Assembly: GCF_016508255.1 (NCBI RefSeq) | Contig: NZ_JADVKT010000001.1 | Location: 1 to 64,000 of the forward strand | DNA from: Acinetobacter calcoaceticus | GTDB lineage: Bacteria; Pseudomonadota; Gammaproteobacteria; Pseudomonadales; Moraxellaceae | Direction of reading: 5' to 3' | Length of the DNA: 64,000 nt | In this document: one piece after another, positions 56,747 through 64,000 of the stretch | Numbering within the stretch: position 1 is the stretch's first letter | How the letters are laid out: every line of letters begins with the position of its first letter | Notes under the pieces: model-generated | The model's input: the letters and a program-made list of their open reading frames with translations, nothing else | Told to the model about the DNA's origin: nothing | Database searches by the model: none | Made by a program: the position numbers and the translations under genes

Positions 56747-59602
56747 ATGCTAGCACTAGAGCCTCGACATATTCATATGAATCAACATGCTGTTGATAAA
56801 AAGCATGCATTACAGTGTCTAGTAGATATATTAGTAAAAGATGGGTTAGTTACACCTGAATATATAACAGGACTCGTCAATCGCGAACAGCAAAGTGCTA
56901 CCTATTTAGGTCAAGGAATTGCAATTCCACATGGCACTCCGCAATCTCGTGAATTTATTTTAGAAACAGGTATTCGATTAGCTCACTTCCCTGAAGGAAT
57001 AATATGGGATGGGGAAAACACGATTTATTTAGCTGTTGTTATTGCAGCAAAGTCTGATGAACATTTACAAGTACTACAAATATTAACTAGAGCTTTAATG
57101 CAGGATGTAAGTGAACAGGTAAAAAATGCGACTCAACCTGAGCAAATTATTGAACTATTACAAGCTCAACCCCTATCTTTAACTCTGCACGAAAATTTAA
57201 TTCAAACTGAAATTGAATCTCAAGATATTGAAGATTTGTTGTGGTCAGCCTCTCAAATTCTAAAAAAACACAATTTCGTAAAATGTGGTTTTCTAAGCTC
57301 ACTCGATCCGGATCAAGTTATCCAGTTACAAGACCAGATCTGGTCTATTTCTAGCAGTAAATTTGTTCAACAACCAGCAATCAGTATTGTAAAACCCCGC
57401 CATGCTCTAGATGTAGGTGGGCAAAAACTAAATACATTAGTCTGTATTGCTGCCAATGAGCAGTTAGATAGTCAAAGATTTAACCGACTTATTGATATTT
57501 TATTTAATCCAGAACAAGTTGCACAACTAGATCAAACACAAGCACCAAATGAAATTGCTAAAATTATTGGTGCAGATGTTATTCCAGATTGGCCACACCG
57601 TTCAGTTGTATTAGCCAATGCACATGGATTACATGCTAGACCAGCGACTCATTTGGTGAACTTAACAAAAACTTTTCAAGGCGATATTCAAGTCGCAGTG
57701 GACGAAGGTAATTTTGTTTCAGCCAAAAGTCTGACTCGTCTACTCGCATTAGGTTGTAAACGCGGTCAGACCTTACGTTTTATTGCTGAGCCAGAAACAG
57801 ATGCTGTTGAAGCTTTAGATAAAGTTATTCAAGCCGTGCAACAAGGCTTAGGCGAAGAAGTTGAACCAATTCAGTCTTTAAATACAAAAGAAGCTCAATC
57901 GTCCCAAATAGTAAAATCACTGCCAAAAATACTAAGTACGAATACCGGTATTCCAGCTTCAACTGGCTTAGCATTTGGACCTGTACATGTCATTAAACCT
58001 AAGGTTTATCAATATGAACGTATGGGTTTAAGTGTTAAAGCAGAAAAAGAAAAACTGGATATTGCACTTCACGCAGTTAAAAACAATATTCACCAAGTTA
58101 TTGCAAAATCTGAAGCTAATGAAATTAAGCAGATCTTCCAAGCACATTTGGAAATGCTAGACGACCCAGATCTGATTAATGGTGTTTATCAAAAGATTAA
58201 CCTAAACCTTTCTGCTCCTGCTGCTTGGCATGAACATATTGAAGCAGCAGCTAAAGAGCAAGCAGCTTTACCAGACCGTTTACTGGCTGAGCGCGCTACA
58301 GACTTACGTGATATTGGCGATCGGGTTTTAGCTCAACTCTGTGGTGAAGTTATCATCGAAGAGCCAAAAGAGCCTTATATTCTAATCATGTATGATGTGG
58401 GACCAAGTGATGTAGCTCGACTTAACAAAGATCGTGTAGCAGGTATTTTGACAGCTGTAGGCGGTGCAAGTGCCCATAGCGCTATTGTTGCACGTGCTTT
58501 GGGTATTCCCGCAATTGTTGGTGCTGGCGATCAAGTACTAGATATTGAACAAAAAAGTTCTCTTTTAATTAATGGAGATACAGGAACTTTTGTATTAAAC
58601 CCCAATACTCAGCAAATCGAACAAGCAAAACAGGAACGTGAGCTACAACAAAAAATCCGTGAAGAAGCTGAACGTCATAGCCAAGAACCTGCGATTACTC
58701 TAGATCAACATCAAATCGAAATTGCTGCCAATTTAGGAAAAGTTCAAGCTACAGCCCATGCGGTAGAATGTGGTGCCGAAGCAATTGGCTTACTTAGAAC
58801 TGAGCTTGTTTTTATGGCTCATAATAGTGCTCCAAATGAAGCTTCTCAAGAAGCAGATTATCGTGTTGTCTTAGATGCTCTTGCTGGTCGTCCACTTGTA
58901 GTGCGTACTTTAGATGTTGGAGGTGATAAACCTCTCCCTTACCTTCCAATTGCTGAAGAGGAAAATCCATTTTTAGGTCTAAGAGGTATTCGTTTGACAC
59001 TAAGACAGCCAGAGCTGTTACGTCAACAACTTACCGCTTTGCTTAAAGCCGCCGATGGTCGCCCTTTACGCATCATGTTTCCAATGATTGGTCGTGTAGA
59101 GGAATGGCGTGCTGCTAAAGCCATTCTTGATGAAGTAAAAACTACATATTCATGCGCCAACTTACAAGTTGGTATTATGATAGAAGTTCCTTCAGCAGCT
59201 TTACTTGCCCCTATTCTTGCTCAAGAAGTGGACTTTTTCAGCATAGGAACAAATGACTTAACTCAATATACTTTAGCTATTGACCGTGGTCACCCCATCC
59301 TCTCGGCTGAAGCAGATGGCCTACATCCAAGCATTTTGCAATTGATTGATCACACTGTAAAAGCTGCACATAAACATGGCAAATGGGTAGGTATCTGTGG
59401 TGAACTGGCAGCCGACCCCAAAGCTGTCCCAATCCTTATGGGATTAGGCGTAGATGAGCTCAGTATGTCTCCAAATAGTATTCCTTTGGTAAAAGCACAA
59501 ATTCGCACACTGAATTACAGTCAGGCTCAAGTGCTTGCACAGCGTGCACTCGAATGTGATAGTGCCCCTGCTGTACGCCAGTTATCCGAACAAAAAATGT
59601 AA
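56747..59602 (+). CDS. fruB: Fructose PTS multiphosphoryl protein EIIA-HPr-EI
   Basis: This 951-residue fusion carries the soluble part of the fructose phosphotransferase system. An N-terminal EIIA (1-145) has the phosphorylated His in GIAIPHGTPQ near residue 62. A degenerate second EIIA-like segment (about 160-275) lacks that motif. HPr (about 283-375) has the active His in AHGLHARPATH, and enzyme I (about 395-951) has the His in GGASAHSAIVARALGIP and the PEP-site Cys in VGICGELAADP. It takes phosphate from PEP and passes it to FruA. It starts the fruB-fruK-fruA operon, with fruK 15 bp after it. Confidence 0.95.
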   Translation: MLALEPRHIHMNQHAVDKKHALQCLVDILVKDGLVTPEYITGLVNREQQSATYLGQGIAIPHGTPQSREFILETGIRLAHFPEGIIWDGENTIYLAVVIAAKSDEHLQVLQILTRALMQDVSEQVKNATQPEQIIELLQAQPLSLTLHENLIQTEIESQDIEDLLWSASQILKKHNFVKCGFLSSLDPDQVIQLQDQIWSISSSKFVQQPAISIVKPRHALDVGGQKLNTLVCIAANEQLDSQRFNRLIDILFNPEQVAQLDQTQAPNEIAKIIGADVIPDWPHRSVVLANAHGLHARPATHLVNLTKTFQGDIQVAVDEGNFVSAKSLTRLLALGCKRGQTLRFIAEPETDAVEALDKVIQAVQQGLGEEVEPIQSLNTKEAQSSQIVKSLPKILSTNTGIPASTGLAFGPVHVIKPKVYQYERMGLSVKAEKEKLDIALHAVKNNIHQVIAKSEANEIKQIFQAHLEMLDDPDLINGVYQKINLNLSAPAAWHEHIEAAAKEQAALPDRLLAERATDLRDIGDRVLAQLCGEVIIEEPKEPYILIMYDVGPSDVARLNKDRVAGILTAVGGASAHSAIVARALGIPAIVGAGDQVLDIEQKSSLLINGDTGTFVLNPNTQQIEQAKQERELQQKIREEAERHSQEPAITLDQHQIEIAANLGKVQATAHAVECGAEAIGLLRTELVFMAHNSAPNEASQEADYRVVLDALAGRPLVVRTLDVGGDKPLPYLPIAEEENPFLGLRGIRLTLRQPELLRQQLTALLKAADGRPLRIMFPMIGRVEEWRAAKAILDEVKTTYSCANLQVGIMIEVPSAALLAPILAQEVDFFSIGTNDLTQYTLAIDRGHPILSAEADGLHPSILQLIDHTVKAAHKHGKWVGICGELAADPKAVPILMGLGVDELSMSPNSIPLVKAQIRTLNYSQAQVLAQRALECDSAPAVRQLSEQKM

Positions 59603-59617
59603 AGATTAGGAACAGTA

Positions 59618-60565
59618 ATGGCTAAAGTTTTAACAATTACTTTAAATCCTGCAATTGATGTAACTATACAACTCAATGAGTTACAGGTCGGTGAAGTAAA
59701 TCGCCAAGAATCTGTAGAAGTACATGCAGCAGGCAAAGGCTTAAATATTGCACAAGTTTTAAAAGATTTGGGGCATGAGGTTATTGTTTCTGGTTTTCTC
59801 GGAACAACTAACAGACAGATTTTTGATAAGCATTTTAAGGAAGCTCAATTCCAACCTGAGTTTATTTATATTGAAGGTGAAACTCGCCAAAATATAAAAA
59901 TTGCTGAACATTCTGGACGTATGACGGATTTAAATGGAAAAGGTTTCTTAGTTTCAGAACAAGACAAAAAGAATCTATTTCAAAAAATCGAAATGATTTT
60001 GCCGCAGGCCGATGTGGTTGCTATTGCTGGGAGTCTTCCGCAAGGTTTTAGTGTCCATGAGTTACAGCAACTTATTAAACTCATTCAAGAGCAAGGGAAA
60101 AAAGTTGCTCTCGATACAAGTGGTAAAGCACTGGTCGCTGCAATTGAGTGCCAGCCATGGATGATTAAACCAAATACCGATGAGTTAGTAGAAAGTTATC
60201 AGCTACCTGCCACGACTTATACTGAACAAAAAAAGCTTTTTGATAACTTAGCTAAAATTGAGCATGTGGTTATTTCGATGGGTGAAGACGGTGTAAATTG
60301 GCTACATGAAACACACCCCCTACATGCTCAAGCCCCTAAAGTGATCGTTAAAAGTACTGTTGGTGCGGGCGATTCTCTTTTAGCCGGTATGATTCATGGC
60401 CTAATAAATAACTTCTCTCCCGAAGAAACATTAAAAACGGCTACGGCAATTGCGAGCCATGCTGTAACACAAATTGGCTTTCGGATTCCAAATACTGAAA
60501 AGCTAAGTCAATTAAAAGCCCAAACTACAATCAATTCATTGAGTGAATCTGATGCTAACTGCTAA
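59618..60565 (+). CDS. fruK: 1-phosphofructokinase
   Basis: FruK phosphorylates fructose 1-phosphate, the product of FruA, to fructose 1,6-bisphosphate. The 315-residue PfkB-family protein starts VLTITLNPAIDVTIQLNELQ, has AGGKGLN-type substrate binding as HAAGKGLNIAQVLKDLGH, and the ATP motif STVGAGDSLLAGMIHG with the catalytic Asp. It overlaps the fruA start by 14 bases, indicating coupled translation. Confidence 0.94.
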   Translation: MAKVLTITLNPAIDVTIQLNELQVGEVNRQESVEVHAAGKGLNIAQVLKDLGHEVIVSGFLGTTNRQIFDKHFKEAQFQPEFIYIEGETRQNIKIAEHSGRMTDLNGKGFLVSEQDKKNLFQKIEMILPQADVVAIAGSLPQGFSVHELQQLIKLIQEQGKKVALDTSGKALVAAIECQPWMIKPNTDELVESYQLPATTYTEQKKLFDNLAKIEHVVISMGEDGVNWLHETHPLHAQAPKVIVKSTVGAGDSLLAGMIHGLINNFSPEETLKTATAIASHAVTQIGFRIPNTEKLSQLKAQTTINSLSESDANC

Positions 60566-62270
60566 ACATTTATTATTAGTCATTAATAGTCCGCAACAGC
60601 AAGTCAATGCTTTGATTTTGGCTCGTAAACTTGCACAAGTCGCATCCCAACAGGGTTATCCCAATAACATTATTTCGCTTGATGAATTCGAAGCAAATGA
60701 AAACTTGGATCAAGTCATTGTTGTTGGACAACGCCCAAAAGACCTTAAAGTTTTTGGTACACACCCTTTATCATTAGTTAGCATTGAAGAGATCAAACAT
60801 GATGCTCATTCAGCTTTCCAAACTGCCTTAGATCATTTTAAGCCTGCTCAAGATTGGCAAAATGATAATAAACCAACTGCAAGCACAGTCACTAAATTCG
60901 TAGCAATCACTGCATGTCCTACTGGGGTTGCACACACCTTTATGGCTGCCGAAGCGCTACAACAAGGTGCAGAAAGACTTGGATATGAAATTGAAGTAGA
61001 AACACAAGGTTCCGTTGGTGCAAAAAATATTTTATCAGCCCAAACCATTGCTGAAGCGGACATCGTGATTCTTGCTACTGATATTGAAGTTAACACAGAC
61101 CGTTTTGTGGGTAAGCGCGTCTATCGATGCGGCACTGGTTTTGCATTAAAGCAAACAGAAAAAATCTTTGCTGAAGCAATCAGCAATGCACAAGTTTTAG
61201 AACAAGGTAAGCAACAAACATCAGCCGAGAACAAGGATAAAACCGAAAAAGTTGGCGTATATAAACATCTTTTAACAGGTGTTTCTTATATGTTACCGAT
61301 GGTTGTAGCTGGAGGTCTTTTAATTGCCCTCTCCTTATGCTTTGGTCTAAATGCTGCTGAGCAAGCCGGAAGTTTACCAGCTATATTGAAACAAATTGGG
61401 GCGGCAGCATTTATGCTCATGGTCCCGATGTTATCGGGTTATATAGCCTACTCAATTGCCGATCGCCCCGGTCTTGCACCTGGTTTAATTGGTGGTTTAC
61501 TGGCCTCTCAATTACAAGCAGGTTTTTTAGGCGGTATTGTTTCAGGTTTTCTTGCTGGTTATATCGCTCTTTTTATTGCAAAAAAACTCAAACTTCCTAC
61601 AAGTTTAGAAGCCCTTAAACCGATTTTAATTATTCCTTTATTAGGCACTTTATTTGTTGGTCTCATTATGTTCTACGTGGTTGGACAACCTGTAGCACAT
61701 ATTTTCGAGCTAATGAAAGACTTCCTAAATAATATGGGTACAACAAATGCTGTGTTAATGGGAATTATATTAGCAAGCATGATGTGCATTGATTTAGGCG
61801 GCCCAATCAATAAGGCAGCCTACGCTTTTACTGTCGGATTACTCACAACAAATACCTATATGCCAATGGCAGCAACAATGGCGGGCGGTATGGTCCCTGC
61901 TATTGGTATGGCTATTGCAACTTTTGTGGCTAAAAATAAATTTAGTATAGGAGAGAAAGATGCAGGTAAAGCCGCTTTTGTATTAGGTTTATGTTTTATT
62001 TCAGAGGGTGCAATTCCTTTTGCAGCTAAAGACCCAATGCGTGTTATTCCGACCTGTATTTTAGGTGGAGCTGTGACTGGAGCACTTGTGGCCTTATTCC
62101 ACTGCGAGTTAGTTACTCCTCACGGCGGTGTATTTGTTCTTTTAATTCCAAATGCAATTAATCATGCGTGGCTATATCTCGCTGCAATTGCAGCAGGTAG
62201 TATCGTTACAGGAATAAGCTATGCCATTGTTAAGAAAAAAGTAGAAGAAAAAATTGTGACTACTGCATAA
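60552..62270 (+). CDS. fruA: Fructose-specific PTS permease EIIB'BC
   Basis: FruA imports fructose and delivers it as fructose 1-phosphate. The 572-residue product has an N-terminal degenerate EIIB' domain (1-105) without the active Cys. A functional EIIB has ITACPTGVAHTFMAAEAL with Cys near residue 120, and the EIIC membrane domain begins near residue 230, with GPINKAAYAF and ISEGAIPFAAKDPMRV. The start at 60552 is chosen inside the end of fruK; a GTG three codons earlier is possible. A terminator follows. Confidence 0.94.
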   Translation: MLTAKHLLLVINSPQQQVNALILARKLAQVASQQGYPNNIISLDEFEANENLDQVIVVGQRPKDLKVFGTHPLSLVSIEEIKHDAHSAFQTALDHFKPAQDWQNDNKPTASTVTKFVAITACPTGVAHTFMAAEALQQGAERLGYEIEVETQGSVGAKNILSAQTIAEADIVILATDIEVNTDRFVGKRVYRCGTGFALKQTEKIFAEAISNAQVLEQGKQQTSAENKDKTEKVGVYKHLLTGVSYMLPMVVAGGLLIALSLCFGLNAAEQAGSLPAILKQIGAAAFMLMVPMLSGYIAYSIADRPGLAPGLIGGLLASQLQAGFLGGIVSGFLAGYIALFIAKKLKLPTSLEALKPILIIPLLGTLFVGLIMFYVVGQPVAHIFELMKDFLNNMGTTNAVLMGIILASMMCIDLGGPINKAAYAFTVGLLTTNTYMPMAATMAGGMVPAIGMAIATFVAKNKFSIGEKDAGKAAFVLGLCFISEGAIPFAAKDPMRVIPTCILGGAVTGALVALFHCELVTPHGGVFVLLIPNAINHAWLYLAAIAAGSIVTGISYAIVKKKVEEKIVTTA

Positions 62271-62272
62271 TT

Positions 62273-62305
62273 AAAAAAGGGAGAATATAAATTCTCCCTT
62301 TTAAT
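62273..62305. terminator. Terminator of the fru operon
   Basis: AAAAGGGAGAAT and ATTCTCCCTTTT pair around ATAA, three bases after the fruA stop. Confidence 0.78.
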
Positions 62306-62374
62306 TTACAGCACTTAATCAAATAAAAAAATTAAGCTCATTATTATCTAACGCTAACTTAAATAATCTTATTA

Positions 62375-62881
62375 TTATTTAATCTGAATAGCTCGGGCCA
62401 TAATCTGTACTGGCACTTCCTCTGCTAACATTACAGTTAAAGTTGGGTCTTTTTGCGATTCCGTAGATAAATTCTGAGATTCTAAAACTGTATTTACATC
62501 TTTTGGAGCTAATCTAAACATTGCACCTGTTGCAGGATCTACAATTAAAATTCCAATTAAACCGCCAAAAAGAATATTACCAAAATACCAACCACTCAAT
62601 GCCCCAGTAACTTCTACAGTTTTGCTTTGATAACCTGATTTACTAAAGCTGACCTGATAACTTTCAGGTTTAAAATAACCAGCTCCCTTTTTCAAACTTA
62701 CGGTGACTGGAGTTTGACCCGTATGGATTTTTACACCTTTACGATTTTTAATCTCAATTGTTGCAGACTCTGGAACACTAGTAAAAGTAACTATTTGTGA
62801 AGAACCAGAAACAATAGTTGCACAACCATTAATTCCTAAAGTTAAAGCAATCAAAGATGTAAGTAATACTTTTTTCATCAT
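62375..62881 (-). CDS. Putative lipoprotein
   Basis: Starting at 62881 (or one codon later) the product of about 168 residues has a lipoprotein signal, KKVLLTSLIALTLGINGC. It then has ATIVSGSSQIVTFTSVPESA, a PEGA-like strand pattern (GVKIHTGQTPVTVSL, and SFSKSGYQSKTVEV) and a hydrophobic glycine-rich loop, GNILFGGLIGILIVDP. The frame is open for 22 more codons upstream, but without a signal sequence there. PEGA-type modules bind surface or cell-wall ligands in some proteins; the function here is unknown. Confidence 0.7.
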   Translation of the reverse strand: MMKKVLLTSLIALTLGINGCATIVSGSSQIVTFTSVPESATIEIKNRKGVKIHTGQTPVTVSLKKGAGYFKPESYQVSFSKSGYQSKTVEVTGALSGWYFGNILFGGLIGILIVDPATGAMFRLAPKDVNTVLESQNLSTESQKDPTLTVMLAEEVPVQIMARAIQIK

Positions 62882-62947
62882 TAAGCCAAAAGATTTATCA
62901 ATATTTATTGGAGTGCGCACTATATTAAATGAAACAAAAAATAACAA

Positions 62948-63463
62948 TTAAAATACAATTCATTAGATTAACAATTAAGCAAGTACTTTAATAAGAGTAG
63001 TGAGAAATATAATTTATAGAAAAAAGAGTGAGTTTTAAAATGTTACTTAAATAAAGAAAAATTATAATTTATTTATAATAATTAATTAGTTAACCACAAA
63101 AATCATTTTACCTTATAAAATAATAGATGAATCATGTTAAATGTATGGTAAATTTTCCTTGAATCGACTCAAATCAACCAATTGATATTTATAATTATTT
63201 ATTATTTAAATATGTTGATTTTTCATAATTATGACTTTAGAGACAAAAACTTTCTCGTTCAATGCCACGGTCAAAACAAAAAAAATTTTCTACGATGCCT
63301 TGGCAAACCAATATCGTTTAATTAACGATCAAGTAAGCATAATTATTTGCAGTCTTTACCAAGTATAGCTACGTTTTATTAAGGTAAGGCCAGTTATAAA
63401 AAGTCATTGTTAAATGAAGTTATATAACTTTTGCTCACCAAGTAAAGTCCTGCTATAACTTGC
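62948..63463. other. Long intergenic region before the MarR gene
   Basis: Over 500 bp of AT-rich DNA without a supported ORF. It contains one clear palindrome, ATCGTTTAATTAACGAT at 63313-63329. Its length suggests that a divergent promoter region has lost a gene or that a small RNA lies here; neither can be shown from sequence. Confidence 0.4.
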
Positions 63464-63500
63464 TTGATGAAACTATATTTTTCAACTATTAACGATAGTT
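63464..63500 (+). promoter_or_regulatory. Promoter and overlapping palindrome of the MarR gene
   Basis: TTGATG (63464-63469) and TATTAA (63487-63492) are spaced by 17 bp. AACTATTAACGATAGTT at 63484-63500, a palindrome with 6-bp arms and 5-bp centre, covers the -10 element and start site. This position fits autorepression. Confidence 0.5.
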
Positions 63501-63539
63501 CACCAGAAATGCGATCCACCAAGGTATGGGGAAAAGTCA

Positions 63540-64000
63540 ATGACAAAGAAGTATGCGCGTTTTTTACCTACAACAGAATCTTTTACTCTTGAAGATTTTC
63601 CATATTATTGGATTACTCAAGTACATGCTCAGTATGTACAAAATATTGATAATGCTTTAAAAAAATATGGTTTAGATAACTCACGTCGACGCATTATGTT
63701 GGCTTTAAGTAGTAAGCCCCATGCCAGTGTTTCTGAACTTTCAGATATGATTATTTCAAAAATGTCGACAACCACCAAAATTGTCTACCGTTTAAAAGAT
63801 GAAGGTTTGGTTGAAACTTATTCTTGTCAGACTGATGGTCGAATCACCCGCGTGGTACTTACAGAAAAAGGTACTGAAATGATCAATAAGATTAATGATC
63901 TAACCAGCGTAGTACTCGAGCAATCTTTTGAAGGCATTACCCCTTTGCAATTAGAAAAAATGATGGAAAGTTTAAAATTACTTTTAAAAAATCTTTCTCG
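63540..64000 (+). CDS. MarR-family transcriptional regulator (3' end outside the window)
   Basis: The frame runs open from an ATG at 63540 to the window edge, 153 codons. It has a helical N-terminus (DFPYYWITQVHAQYVQNIDN), then a winged helix: LDNSRRRIMLALSSKPHASV, SELSDMIISKMSTTTKIVYR and the wing CQTDGRITRVVLTEKG, followed by C-terminal dimerisation helices. It is nearly full length for MarR. GGGGA lies about eight bases before the ATG. The ligand and targets are unknown; two palindromes upstream suggest self-regulation. Confidence 0.85.
   Translation, partial: MTKKYARFLPTTESFTLEDFPYYWITQVHAQYVQNIDNALKKYGLDNSRRRIMLALSSKPHASVSELSDMIISKMSTTTKIVYRLKDEGLVETYSCQTDGRITRVVLTEKGTEMINKINDLTSVVLEQSFEGITPLQLEKMMESLKLLLKNLS

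Overview
The window looks like a chromosomal segment of an Acinetobacter, probably of the calcoaceticus-baumannii complex. That is an inference from AT-rich coding DNA, the protein families and the gene order; no rRNA or tRNA gene was seen to confirm it. Most of it is ordinary core genome with short operons separated by clear intrinsic terminators.

Layout. 1-340: an IclR-type operator-like repeat set belonging to a gene off the left edge. 341-8223: core block ispD, ftsB, eno, kdsA, pyrG on the minus strand, interrupted between ftsB and eno by about 2.7 kb of very AT-rich accessory DNA (a GNAT remnant, a lipoprotein, a ParB-like small protein and a DUF421 membrane protein). 8447-16046: a lipoprotein, a predicted di-iron hydrolase, then a minus-strand lipid/hydrolase cluster (YheT-like hydrolase, SGNH esterase, NTF2-like protein, 2,4-dienoyl-CoA reductase) facing a PadR regulator and an alpha/beta hydrolase across a divergent promoter that carries two perfect 16-bp palindromes. 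16094-17514: a DAHP synthase gene with an elaborate leader: an 18-residue peptide carrying Tyr-Tyr-Tyr-Phe-Trp, an attenuator-type terminator, and a second aromatic-rich 30-codon ORF. 17572-30594: ynfA, clpA, clpS, argC, rpiA, ilvA, a K+ uptake pair and outer-membrane phospholipase A. 30615-38283: an M16 protease, a TonB siderophore receptor, a PfkB kinase, a Rieske protein and a YqiJ-like membrane protein. 38284-41991: a cytochrome bd operon (cydP-cydA-cydB-cydX-ybgE) preceded by five roughly helically phased repeats. 42003-56426: mixed housekeeping (GNAT, DUF2057, nitroreductase, ftsY, CBS protein, argD, grxD, LysR, map, brnQ, small membrane proteins). 56747-62270: a fructose PTS operon (EIIA-HPr-EI, 1-phosphofructokinase, EIIB'BC) with a structured leader. 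62375-64000: a lipoprotein and a MarR regulator cut by the right edge.

How the parts work together. pyrG-kdsA-eno is one transcription unit. fruB-fruK-fruA import fructose as fructose 1-phosphate and convert it to the 1,6-bisphosphate. cydABX with its accessory subunits forms a low-oxygen quinol oxidase. clpS-clpA deliver N-end-rule substrates to ClpP. The strongest candidate for an under-described system is the two-tier aromatic leader in front of the DAHP synthase gene. Next are the PadR/fadH palindrome pair, the repeats before cydP and the fru leader. No CRISPR array, prophage, IS element, rRNA or tRNA was recognised.
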